Positions 14,636 through 22,396 of a stretch of 24,803 nt of DNA are shown one piece after another; the stretch's first letter is position 1; each line of letters begins with the position of its first letter. The DNA comes from CAZWFW01 sp964633445 (GTDB lineage Archaea > Undinarchaeota > CAZWFW01): contig CAZWFW010000009.1 of the NCBI GenBank assembly GCA_964633445.1, positions 1-24,803 on the forward strand, in the 5' to 3' direction. The notes under the pieces were generated by a model. It was given only the letters and a program-made list of their open reading frames with translations, was not told the DNA's origin and did no database searches. The position numbers and the translations under genes were made by a program.

Positions 14636-16134
14636 TTATGCTACCGTTTTGCATGAATCATGCAACACAGTAGTAATTTCTTCTATTCTATTTAAGATAT
14701 TTTTTGCTAATTTATTGTCCTTCAGAATATCTCTAGCTTTATTTAAAAATTCAAAATCATTCTTTGCGTTGATCAATTCTCTTATCTTATTCTTTCTCCA
14801 AGCTTCCCAAAATATATAACAGCCAAAAACATAGTATAAATCGTCTTCTATCTGTTCTAGTTCTCTGTGTATGGTATATAGATCACTTACTTTTACTTCA
14901 TTCAAATCCATTAATAATTTCTTCAATTCTTTAAAAATGTTCGAATAATAAGATCTCTTTATTTTCCAGAAATAATCGAATGTTTTAATATCTTTCAGAT
15001 CTTTATGAGGATAGCACGATATTATCATATAAAAGTACTCTACAAGCGATGCTATGCCTTCTTCAGATATTTTACGTATTACTAAACTTTTAAATTTCTT
15101 TTTAAAGCTGAGTTCTTTATCTTCTATAAGATGCTCACATTCATGAGATAAAACTCTTGGATAGTCTCTAATGACGAATTTTGTAGCAATCGCTAATATA
15201 GTATTCGCTTTGGATCTTGTATTTTCTATAGCTTTATCCAAAATTATAGGAATATTCTCTAGGATATTGCTTAGAAAATCTACTATTATTCTAAGACTCT
15301 CTTTTGTAAGTGTAAAAAGTTCTTCGTCGCGAATTCTTTCTATCTGATCTAAAGATTTTCTTTTTTCTTTCAAAACTTTAATAATGTTTCTCATACTAAA
15401 TCTTTCTTCAAAAGTTTTAAAGAGAGCATCTAATTTCCTGGTGTAGTACTCTTCTCTTTCTTTTACATATTTTTCTAGCTCATTAGTGAAATCTGAAGTA
15501 ATATACGATAAAACGGGTGCTATATTTACGCGTATGGTATCTGGTGGTATAAATTCTCCTTCTGAGTCTTTGTAATCCCAGCAACATAGTACTATTTTAA
15601 AGTGGATCTTCTTTTGTAGCAAAATATGTCCTATTTTCTCAAACTCTGGGATTTTTGTTGTTTTTAAAGTTTGAAGGAGCTTATATATGAACTTTCTTTT
15701 CTCTTTCTCGAGAGATTTGCTAGTTTCCTCTCTGATTTTCTCTGATATCTTCTCAAAAAACTTAAATTTTGCGCTTCGCAGAGAGTTTGCGATGATGTCA
15801 ATGCTTGCGGAATAAAAAAAGTTATATAACTCTTTTTTAAAAAATACCAATCTCTCTCGCATAGGTGTCTTACTAGATCTTCATAGTGCAGTTTATATCT
15901 TTTGTAGGTATGAAACTTGCTGTAAAAGTATTTACCAAAATCTTGGGCTAAATTTTTTAAGTATTCTTTATTTTTGTCACTTAATTTATCCTCTAATAGA
16001 AATATGAGTTTATCTGATAATATATTAAGAGATGATTTTACTATATTGGAGGAGCTCTCTATTGCCTTTCCTATTATAGTTCCTTCATTAAATTGAATTT
16101 GTACGTCTATATTAAGATTATCACCTCCGTTCAT
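14636..16134 (-). CDS. Predicted HEXXH zinc metalloprotease-like protein, read through a -1 frameshift
   Basis: Two overlapping frames make one protein. The first (ATG at 16134) runs 101 codons to an A-AAA-AAG heptamer at 15838-15832; a one-base backward slip there enters the second frame exactly and gives about 499 residues. Without it the first frame runs on into low-similarity sequence and stops at 15664. The fused product is helical and charged, with HECEH (331-335 in the fusion) and a downstream EEGIASLVEY, the arrangement of a gluzincin-like zinc peptidase. No signal peptide or membrane helix is clear. I do not recognise a family. A TATA box, CTATAAATTTATAAAA, about 25 bases before the ATG predicts a leaderless message. 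The gene is isolated between long spacers, next to an IS200/IS605-like relic, which suggests acquisition. A genuine inactivating indel or an assembly error in the A/T runs would look the same. Confidence 0.6.
14661..14672. repeat. Arm of a 12-base inverted repeat with 14508-14519
   Basis: TGCAACACAGTA here is the exact reverse complement of TACTGTGTTGCA at 14508-14519, about 140 bases away. The arm also partly overlaps a near-perfect local palindrome, TTGCATGA-A-TCATGCAA (14649-14665), inside the last codons of the metalloprotease gene. Confidence 0.5.
15814..15838 (-). promoter_or_regulatory. Slippery heptamer A-AAA-AAG inside a near-palindrome
   Basis: On the minus strand, A-AAA-AAG (15838-15832) is in the correct phase of the upstream frame (TTA AAA AAG AGT) for classical -1 slippage. 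Right after it, AGTTATATAACT is a perfect palindrome, and with the flanking A and T runs the 25 bases are almost self-complementary. This could act as a recoding site or be a hotspot for indels. Confidence 0.5.
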
Positions 16135-16196
16135 TGCCTCATCAAATTTTTATAAATTTATAGGAAGTTTAAATTTTTCCAGAATTTGAAAAAAAG

Positions 16197-16224
16197 CCCT
16201 ATCCTAAGGGCGGGGTAGTTCACG
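16197..16224 (+). mobile_element. Solo IS200/IS605-like right-end hairpin relic
   Basis: GCCC-TATCCTAA-GGGC is followed by GGGGTAGTTCAC. A GC-rich hairpin followed by a GTAGTTCAC-like end is, from memory, typical of the 3' ends of IS200/IS605 tnpB elements and their guide RNAs. No tnpB coding sequence precedes it in this window, so it is at most a relic or a short non-autonomous end. Confidence 0.35.
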
Positions 16225-16393
16225 AACGGTTTATGGAGAATAAGAGTGACCCTCCAGATAGAATTAGGGAAGCGCATGAATTTGCATAAGCATTATTATG
16301 ACTTTTCTGTGCTCGAAGATCTTTAATTTAAGTTAAAAGAATTTAAGATCTAGAACTTCACTGGTAATTCGAAAGGCTGGTATGTAAGAAAAG

Positions 16394-16426
16394 TAGCTTC
16401 CAATAAAGTTTTAATATCAGAAGCTA
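16394..16426 (+). promoter_or_regulatory. Antiporter promoter flanked by an inverted repeat
   Basis: TAGCTTC and GAAGCTA form a perfect 7-base inverted repeat around AATAAAGTTTTAATATC, which sits at TATA-box distance before the ATG at 16439. A repressor bound to such arms would cover the promoter. Inferred from position only. Confidence 0.35.
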
Positions 16427-16438
16427 ATTAAGTTCATT

Positions 16439-17362
16439 ATGCCTACTTTATTTTTCTGGATAGTTGTTTTTATAGCAAGTTTGTTAGCTCTTGTAAAAGC
16501 TTCGAATTTATTCATAGAATCCGCAGAGAGGATTGGAGCTTGGCTAGGTTTTTCATCATTTGTTATTGGTACTACTATAGTTGCTATAGGCACGTCCTTA
16601 CCAGAATTAGCATCATCGCTGGCAGCCGTTTTTGCAGATTCTAGCGAAATAGTTGTGGGAGATGTTATTGGGTCAAACATAGCAAACATAACTTTGATCT
16701 TGGGTTTGGCAATGCTTGCTAGAAGAAGAATAACAATAATACATCCCTTTTTAGGAGGTGATATTTTTTTCCTAATAATATCTGCAGTTTTGCTTGGCAT
16801 AACAATTATAAATGGTAGCTTTAGTAGAGCAGAGGGCCTCTTCTTTGTTATTCTGCTAGGTTTATATTTATATTATTTGAAAAGACGCGAAAGTTTTAAA
16901 GCTGAGGAAAAAGAGTCTCCTAAAGCGAGAACTATTCTAGCATTTACTGCGAGCTTAATATTGATTTATCTTGGTGCTAAGTATACCATTAAGTCAGTAA
17001 TAGAAATTTCCTCACTTACTGGAATAGGAGTGGAAGTTATAGCAGCTAGCGCCATAGCCTTGGGAACATCCTTACCCGAATTGACCGTTAGTCTGGCTGC
17101 TGTAATAAGGGGAAAGACGGAAATTTCGGTGGGGGATCTTGTGGGATCAAATATTTTTAACACATTTGGAGTTATGGGCATTCCAGCAATGTTCTCAAAT
17201 TTGATTGTTCCAGAAAGCATGCTTAGCTTTGGTTTACCATTAATGCTCATAGTAACATTTCTTGTAGCGTTAATACTCTTAAGAAGAGAATTGCATATGC
17301 TGGAAGGGTTTTTATTGATAGGCATTTACATCTTTTTTATAGGCAAACTCTACTTTGGCTGA
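16439..17362 (+). CDS. Sodium/calcium exchanger-family (CaCA) cation antiporter
   Basis: A membrane antiporter that exchanges calcium or another cation for sodium or protons. The 307-residue protein has about ten membrane helices and the two inverted alpha repeats of the family: GTTIVAIGTSLPELASS with VGDVIGSNIANITLILG (about 42-85), and ASAIALGTSLPELTVSLAA with VGDLVGSNIFNTFGVMG (about 203-247). The acidic residues of both GTSLPE motifs, which bind the ion, are intact. A basic cytoplasmic loop (YLKRRESFKAEEKESPKA, near 141-158) separates the halves. Length is typical of archaeal and YrbG-like members. The promoter is bracketed by an inverted repeat. folD starts at its stop codon. Confidence 0.92.
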   Translation: MPTLFFWIVVFIASLLALVKASNLFIESAERIGAWLGFSSFVIGTTIVAIGTSLPELASSLAAVFADSSEIVVGDVIGSNIANITLILGLAMLARRRITIIHPFLGGDIFFLIISAVLLGITIINGSFSRAEGLFFVILLGLYLYYLKRRESFKAEEKESPKARTILAFTASLILIYLGAKYTIKSVIEISSLTGIGVEVIAASAIALGTSLPELTVSLAAVIRGKTEISVGDLVGSNIFNTFGVMGIPAMFSNLIVPESMLSFGLPLMLIVTFLVALILLRRELHMLEGFLLIGIYIFFIGKLYFG

Positions 17363-17363
17363 A

Positions 17364-18236
17364 ATGGTTGAGATAATTGATGGTAGAAAGATAGGTGCCG
17401 AAATTTTGGAGAAAGTTAAGAGGGAGGTGGATGATATTAAGAAAAAAGGTGTTACGCCTTGTTTAGCAATTATAAGGGTGAAAGGTGATGAGCCCTCGAG
17501 AATATATACGGAGATAAAAAGAAAAAGATGTAGGGAGGCTGGCATTAAATGTGTGGTGGAGGAGATTGAAAGGGATTGCGATGAAAGCTATATTGTTAAT
17601 TTAATCGAAAGGTACAATGTTAGCCAAGATGTTCATGGTATTCTCGTTCAGCTACCCTTGCCAAATCATATAAACAGAAATTATGTATTAAGCAAGATAT
17701 CTCCTTTGAAAGATGTGGATGGGCTAAACCCCATTACGCTTTCAAAACTTTTCGTAAACGATGAATTACTAGCGCCGTGTGCAGCAAAAGCCGTTGTTAA
17801 GATTTTAGACTACTGCAAAATTGATGTTGAGGGTAAGGATGTTGTTATTATAAACAACAGCAACCTAATCGGGAAACCTTTGGCAATAATGCTTAGCAAC
17901 AGGTTTGCTACGGTTAGCGTTTGCCATGTAAAAACAAGAGATTTGAGAAAATATACGAAAAATGCCGAAATATTGATTTCAGCTACTGGTGTCCCGAAGT
18001 TGATAGGAAGGAATATGGTAAAAAGTGGTGTAATTGCTATAGATGTTGGCATCTCTAAGGTTAATGGAAAAATCTGTGGGGATTTCGATTTTGATGGGGT
18101 TAAGGAGAAAGCTAGCTATATAACCCCCGTACCTGGAGGTGTTGGACCTGTTACTGTTGCGGTTTTACTTGAGAATTTGATGAATGCTATAAAATTGCAG
18201 GTAAACCACTCCGCCCTTTCGGACGGAGCTTCGTGA
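17364..18236 (+). CDS. folD: Bifunctional methylenetetrahydrofolate dehydrogenase/cyclohydrolase FolD
   Basis: Interconverts methylene-, methenyl- and formyl-tetrahydrofolate. The 290-residue product has the catalytic Tyr and Lys in SRIYTEIKRKR (about 48-58), HGILVQLPLPNH, SPLKDVDGLNP and the C-terminal YITPVPGGVGPVTVAVLLENL. Two blocks differ from the common form: PCAAKAV where PCTPxG is usual, and INNSNLIGKPLA where GRSxxVGxP is usual, so the arginine that often meets the NADP phosphate is absent. ATG at 17364 (overlapping the previous stop region) is preferred to a TTG at 17355. The last ~11 codons (VNHSALSDGAS) come from a dispersed hairpin element, so the natural C-terminus has been replaced or extended. 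Confidence 0.92.
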   Translation: MVEIIDGRKIGAEILEKVKREVDDIKKKGVTPCLAIIRVKGDEPSRIYTEIKRKRCREAGIKCVVEEIERDCDESYIVNLIERYNVSQDVHGILVQLPLPNHINRNYVLSKISPLKDVDGLNPITLSKLFVNDELLAPCAAKAVVKILDYCKIDVEGKDVVIINNSNLIGKPLAIMLSNRFATVSVCHVKTRDLRKYTKNAEILISATGVPKLIGRNMVKSGVIAIDVGISKVNGKICGDFDFDGVKEKASYITPVPGGVGPVTVAVLLENLMNAIKLQVNHSALSDGAS

Positions 18237-18243
18237 AGAGTTT
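18208..18243. repeat. Dispersed hairpin-pair repeat, copy 3 (inside the folD 3' end)
   Basis: ACTC (18208-18211) pairs with GAGT (18238-18241) around two hairpins, CGCC...GG-A-CG (18212-18225) and CTT-CGTG-AAG (18229-18238 region). The order ACTCC, CCCTTTCGG, CTTC, GAAG, GAGTT matches the copy at 5061-5103, but several stem bases differ on both sides, as if the pairing had been kept. It provides the stop codon and final residues of folD and lies between convergent genes. Confidence 0.5.
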
Positions 18244-18318
18244 GAGACTAACTTTCTCCATAATGCTTAAGCACGTACAAATGACTAGAACGGTTCTAAT
18301 TTTCAATATATCTAGTTC

Positions 18319-19683
18319 TCATATCTTAGCCAATATGCCTCTAGCAGCAATTATACCGGTAGCAGCTGCATTAACTATATCTCTTGAAACTCCAGCTCCG
18401 TCTCCAGCAACGAATAAATTCTCAACTTTGGTTTCCAAATTCTTATTTGTTTCTGTCCTTTTGGCATAAAATTTTATCTCTGGACAGTAAAGTAATGTAG
18501 AGGGAGAAGCAACACCTTCAATAACCCTATCCATCTTTTCCAATGCCTCTATTATATCGGTTACTATTCTATGGGGCAAAGCCATAGCAATGTCTCCGGG
18601 GGTAACATCTTTCAGGGTAGGTTCGATATAGCTTTTTCTTATTCTCCTCCACGTGCTACGCCTTCCAGCAATTAAATCGCCAAATCTTTGCAGTATTGGT
18701 TTACCACCTCCTATTGTTGTTGCAAGCTTCGCAATTTCCCTGCCGTAGGAAATCGTATCCTCAACTGGTTCTGTAAGCTCTACCTGAACAAGCAATGCAA
18801 AATTCGTATTTTCTGATTTAAATTTTCTTAGAGAATGACCGTTAATGCAAACGAACTCTTTATAATTCTCTCTAACGACATAGCCTCCATAGCAAGTGCA
18901 AAATGTTCTGACAAAGTCGTCATACGTCTTTGTTCTTATATAGAATTTAGGATCAATGCAATGTTCAAAGATTTCTTTAAAGATCATGTTGGGGACCTCA
19001 ACTCTGACCCCTATATCGATTGGTAAATACCTCAATTTAATCCCAAACTTTCCAGCAATTTTTTCAAACCATGATATTCCAGATCTTCCAACAGCCACAA
19101 CAACATATTTTGCATAAAAAACTCCTTTGGTTGTTTTAATAGCAAATCTACCACCTTTCCTCTCAATATCGATGACCTCAGTATTTGGACGTATCTCTAT
19201 GTTTTTTCTCTGAATTTTTCTCATAAGATTGCAAAAAACTTTTGGCAGATTATCTGTTCCGATATGTCTTTGTGGAATTGGTAAAAATTTTATGCCGGAT
19301 GATATTGCTTTTTTGGTAAGAGATTCCTTAGGGGTTTTTATCTCTCTAGGAGCTCCACATTCCAAAAAAATACTATCTACGTACTTCACTATCCTTTCAG
19401 CATCCTCGTGCCTTAAAAATTCTGCTAGGTTGCCGCCTACATCATATCTTAAATTTAGTTTACCATCCGACAGACCCCCTGCGCCGCCAATTCCACAGAG
19501 TAGGTTGCACAGCTTGCAGGATCTGCAAACCAGGGAGTCTATAAGAGAACATTTCCTTTCTTTAATATCTTTTCCCTTTTCAAATACAACTATTTTTAGA
19601 TCTGAGTTAACACTAAGCTCATATGCGCAGAACAATCCAGCTGGACCTGCTCCTATTATACAAACATCAAATTGCTTGCTCAC
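18319..19683 (-). CDS. FAD-dependent dehydrogenase-like flavoprotein (COG2509 type)
   Basis: The 454-residue protein begins with the dinucleotide-binding motif IIGAGPAGLFCAYEL (residues 9-23), then the acidic strand end VVFEKGKD. A cysteine-rich stretch, CSLIDSLVCRSCKLCNLLCG (about 45-64), leads into GIGGAGGLSDGKLN, the signature of the COG2509 flavoproteins. Later blocks are YVVVAVGRSG and the C-terminal LFVAGDGAGVSRDIVNAAATG, which closes the FAD site. The Cys cluster may hold an iron-sulphur centre or a redox disulphide; the substrate is unknown. It diverges from the membrane-protein gene at 19724, and its end faces folD. Confidence 0.85.
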   Translation of the reverse strand: MSKQFDVCIIGAGPAGLFCAYELSVNSDLKIVVFEKGKDIKERKCSLIDSLVCRSCKLCNLLCGIGGAGGLSDGKLNLRYDVGGNLAEFLRHEDAERIVKYVDSIFLECGAPREIKTPKESLTKKAISSGIKFLPIPQRHIGTDNLPKVFCNLMRKIQRKNIEIRPNTEVIDIERKGGRFAIKTTKGVFYAKYVVVAVGRSGISWFEKIAGKFGIKLRYLPIDIGVRVEVPNMIFKEIFEHCIDPKFYIRTKTYDDFVRTFCTCYGGYVVRENYKEFVCINGHSLRKFKSENTNFALLVQVELTEPVEDTISYGREIAKLATTIGGGKPILQRFGDLIAGRRSTWRRIRKSYIEPTLKDVTPGDIAMALPHRIVTDIIEALEKMDRVIEGVASPSTLLYCPEIKFYAKRTETNKNLETKVENLFVAGDGAGVSRDIVNAAATGIIAARGILAKI

Positions 19684-19723
19684 AATAAAGTTTATTTTGC
19701 TAGTTACTAATCTTTTTTATGAA

Positions 19724-20599
19724 ATGAAGAAAGTTATTGTTGTTCTTGTAATATTATTGCTGTTAATAAAACCTGTTTTAGCCGTAGATTTTGTTAGCTG
19801 TCCCGATAATTTAAGAGTTTTTCAGGGAAATTGCTCATCATTTAATATTGATGTGAAGAATCCTACCAATCAGACTTTGAAAAGGGTTTCGCCAAAGATA
19901 AAATATGTGGAGTTCGGAAATTTAACAGTAACACCAAGCTACGCTGATATTCCTCCAAAGTCTCACAAAACTTTTAAAGTAACTATATGCGCAAATTCAA
20001 CCGCATATCCATTAAACTATCCAATATTTCTGGGAGTAAGAACCGATTCTCTTACCTATGCAAAGATAATAAATGTGGAGGTTGTAAAAAAAGTGACGGA
20101 GGTTAAAAGTGAAAATGAAACTGAAACTGGAAAACCTGTGGAAGAGCCTAAGAAACATGAGAAACCCGAAGTCAAAAGCAACGCAACCATGCCAACCAAG
20201 GCTGAGGATGAAAAGAAAAAAAATGTTGCAGTGCTTATAGCATTGCCAATACTCGTTTTTGGAATTATTTTGCTTTTGAAGCTAAATCCCTTATTAGTAA
20301 GTATGTTATCTCAAAAAGAAAAGGTATCTGTGAGAGATTTGATAGAAGATCCTAGAAAGTTTGAAGGTAAAAATATAGAGCTGAAATGCGAACTTTTCTT
20401 ACAGAAATCTGGGAGTGTAGGTTCAATCTTTAAGTTATATGATGGCACAGGTGAATTATTGGCATATTATCCAAAATCCTTCTCCGTCAAGATAATGGGT
20501 AGTGGCAGCGTAAGGGGTATTCTTTATATTTACAAAGGAAAACCGCTTTTCTCGATCCATAGTATTAAGTGGAGCTACTGGATTCCCAAGGAGGGTTAG
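19724..20599 (+). CDS. Secreted-domain, single-pass membrane protein with C-terminal OB-like domain
   Basis: From the ATG at 19724 the product is 291 residues. A signal peptide (MKKVIVVLVILLLLIKPVLA) leads into an extracellular beta-rich domain with about seven N-x-S/T sites and spaced cysteines, resembling NEW3/Ig-like domains. A charged Pro/Glu/Lys linker (about 125-165) follows, then a membrane helix (NVAVLIALPILVFGIILLLK, about 168-188) and a cytoplasmic domain of about 95 residues with DLIEDPRKFEGKNIELKCEL and a run of short strands like an OB fold. I do not recognise a named family. The frame stays open upstream to 19229 across the divergent gene, but the signal peptide fixes the start at 19724. 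The SNase gene follows after about 100 bases. Confidence 0.7.
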   Translation: MKKVIVVLVILLLLIKPVLAVDFVSCPDNLRVFQGNCSSFNIDVKNPTNQTLKRVSPKIKYVEFGNLTVTPSYADIPPKSHKTFKVTICANSTAYPLNYPIFLGVRTDSLTYAKIINVEVVKKVTEVKSENETETGKPVEEPKKHEKPEVKSNATMPTKAEDEKKKNVAVLIALPILVFGIILLLKLNPLLVSMLSQKEKVSVRDLIEDPRKFEGKNIELKCELFLQKSGSVGSIFKLYDGTGELLAYYPKSFSVKIMGSGSVRGILYIYKGKPLFSIHSIKWSYWIPKEG

Positions 20600-20702
20600 A
20601 TTATTAGGTTTCCTCTGCAGTATAAACATAAGGTTTGAAAATAGAAATTGACGCTTAGCTTTTCTTAGTTAAATTTTTTAAAAATAAAAATTATAATTTA
20701 AG

Positions 20703-21488
20703 ATGAGCAAGCGAATTTTTCTCTTTGCAGTAGCTTTTTCCATACTAATCTTCTTATTAGTTATAAATTTAAGGAAGAGCGAGGAAAGCGTTGTTGTAAG
20801 GGTTATTGATGGAGATACTTTTGTTCTAGATAATGGTGAAAAAGTAAGGTTACTTGGCATAAATGCTCCTGAGAAGGGGCAAAGATGTTACGATGAGGCT
20901 ACTAATGCATTAAAAGATCTGGTGGAGGGTAAAAAAGTTAGGCTTGAGAAAGATAAAGTTGATAGGGATGTTTATGGTAGGCTGTTGCGCTATGTTTTTG
21001 TTGATAACACTTTTGTTAATGCTGAACTCTTAAGACAAGGATATGCGTTTCCATATTTTAATGATGTTTACAGGTATCGAAAGGAGCTTGAAGAGGCTGC
21101 AAAGGTTAGGAAAGGTTGCATATGGCAAAGAAGCAAGTTAAGTTGCAGGGATTGCATAGGCATAGAGTACTTCCACTATAATGCTAAAGGTAATGATTGC
21201 GTAAATTTGAATGATGAATACGTTAAATTGAGAAATACCTGTAATTTTACTTGCAATTTAACTAATTGGATAATTAAAGATGAGGCTAACCATATTTTTA
21301 AATTTCCAGAATTTTTGCTCAAACCTTATGAAAGGGTAGTAATTTATACGGGATGCGGAAATAATACCGCTAAGGCATTGTATTGGTGTAATTGTTGCTA
21401 CGCATGCAATGCAATTTGGGATAACGATCATGATACGCTTTACTTGTTTGATGATAAAGGTTACTTAGTTTTATCGTATAGCTACTAG
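20703..21488 (+). CDS. Membrane-anchored thermonuclease (SNase) with probable lamin-tail domain
   Basis: The 261-residue product starts with a signal anchor (residues 4-23, IFLFAVAFSILIFLLVINL). The staphylococcal-nuclease domain (about 28-145) holds VRVIDGDTFVL, the catalytic RLLGINAPEKGQRCYDEA region, and DRDVYGRLLRYVFV with the second Arg. The C-terminal ~110 residues contain YFHYNAKGNDCVNLNDEYVKLRN and a beta-sandwich pattern with FKFPEFLLKPYERVVIYTG, consistent with a lamin-tail domain, and are rich in Cys. SNase plus lamin-tail pairs are known in secreted nucleases. It likely degrades DNA outside the membrane. Position after another exported protein hints at a shared cell-surface role. 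Confidence 0.85.
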   Translation: MSKRIFLFAVAFSILIFLLVINLRKSEESVVVRVIDGDTFVLDNGEKVRLLGINAPEKGQRCYDEATNALKDLVEGKKVRLEKDKVDRDVYGRLLRYVFVDNTFVNAELLRQGYAFPYFNDVYRYRKELEEAAKVRKGCIWQRSKLSCRDCIGIEYFHYNAKGNDCVNLNDEYVKLRNTCNFTCNLTNWIIKDEANHIFKFPEFLLKPYERVVIYTGCGNNTAKALYWCNCCYACNAIWDNDHDTLYLFDDKGYLVLSYSY

Positions 21489-21582
21489 AAGTCAATTAAT
21501 TTCCCCAACCTCTGAAATTTCAGCGTTGCGAATCTTAGTACAAAAAACTAGGCAATTAAAATAGTCTATTAATAATAACTTT

Positions 21583-22384
21583 ATGGGATATCCGCAAGCG
21601 AAGAAAATAAGAAAGGAAGTTGAAGCTTTTAGGAAATGGTATGAAAGTATAAGGGGTAAAAGATTGGATTATCGTGAAATGTATATTAAGGTGGAAGAAT
21701 TTTCTCCAAAAAATCTCAAGACTCAGGAAGAAATACAAAAATTTCTTGAAACCATAGGTAAACGTGAGGTATATGCAGGAATATATGTTTCCTATCTAGT
21801 CAATGAGGTTTATCCCGAAAGAAAAATAAAATTAAATTTAAAGAGGCTTCCTCGTTTACCTTTCCTAGGCCTATATAATACTGAAAAAACGTGGGTTTTG
21901 AAAGGAAACGCTGGGAACTCTGTTGGAAGAGGTGCGAAAGGCGGCTTCATTATTGTTAAGGGGGATACAGGTGAAGGTGTTGGAGAATACATGGAAGGCG
22001 GAAAAATTATAATTAGAGGAAGATGCGACGGGTATGCAGGAATAGGTATGAAAGATGGAGAAATTATTATTGAAAGGGATGTTGGTAATGTTGTTGGAAG
22101 AGATATGAAGGGAGGTACCATTAAAATAAAAGCAAATGCAGGTGATAATGTTGGAGTAAATATGGAAGGTGGTATGATAGAGATTAAAGGAAATGCAGGT
22201 GATGCTGTTGGTAAGTGTATGAAAGGCGGCACTATCAAAATTGAAGGAGACGCAGGTGATGATATCGGAACAGATATGGAAGGTGGTATAATAGAAATTA
22301 AAGGGATTAAGAGGTTCTGTTGGAAATGGTATGACAGGTGGAACTGTTATTGTAAAAAAACACAAATTGGTATTTACTCGTTGA
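21583..22384 (+). pseudogene. GXGXG-repeat beta-helix protein, frameshifted near its end
   Basis: An N-terminal domain of about 100 residues (with KVEEFSPKNLKTQEEIQKFLE) precedes eight 19-residue repeats of the GxxGxxMxGGxIxIxG type, as in the GXGXG domain of glutamate synthase and formylmethanofuran dehydrogenase subunit C. Seven repeats are in the starting frame. At about 22302-22310 the frame breaks: the DNA spacing between repeat units is 28 instead of 30 bases, and the eighth repeat (GSVGNGMTGGTVIVKKHK) continues in the next frame to TGA at 22382-22384. The starting frame instead runs to 22470 into insertion-sequence debris with unrelated codons. No cysteines or redox motifs indicate an enzyme. 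The loss affects only the last turn, so the protein could still fold. Confidence 0.7.
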
Positions 22385-22396
22385 CTTTGACAATCC

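Larger units (their letters stand above)
16135..16438. other. 304-base gene-free spacer with inverted repeats
   Basis: It contains the minus-strand promoter of the metalloprotease gene near 16150-16165, an IS200/IS605-like hairpin at 16197-16224, an inverted repeat AGATCTT (16317-16323) / AAGATCT (16345-16351), and a second one, TAGCTTC (16394-16400) / GAAGCTA (16420-16426), which brackets the likely TATA box of the antiporter gene. I see no coding sequence. Confidence 0.5.

Noticed and set aside
19229..19723. Upstream extension of the 19724 gene across 165 codons
   Set aside because: It runs antisense through the FAD protein, and a clear signal peptide begins at 19724.
21810..22365. Long antisense frames over the GXGXG repeats
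   Set aside because: They arise from the repeated codons of the real gene and show only low-complexity Pro/Ile/Phe-rich sequence.
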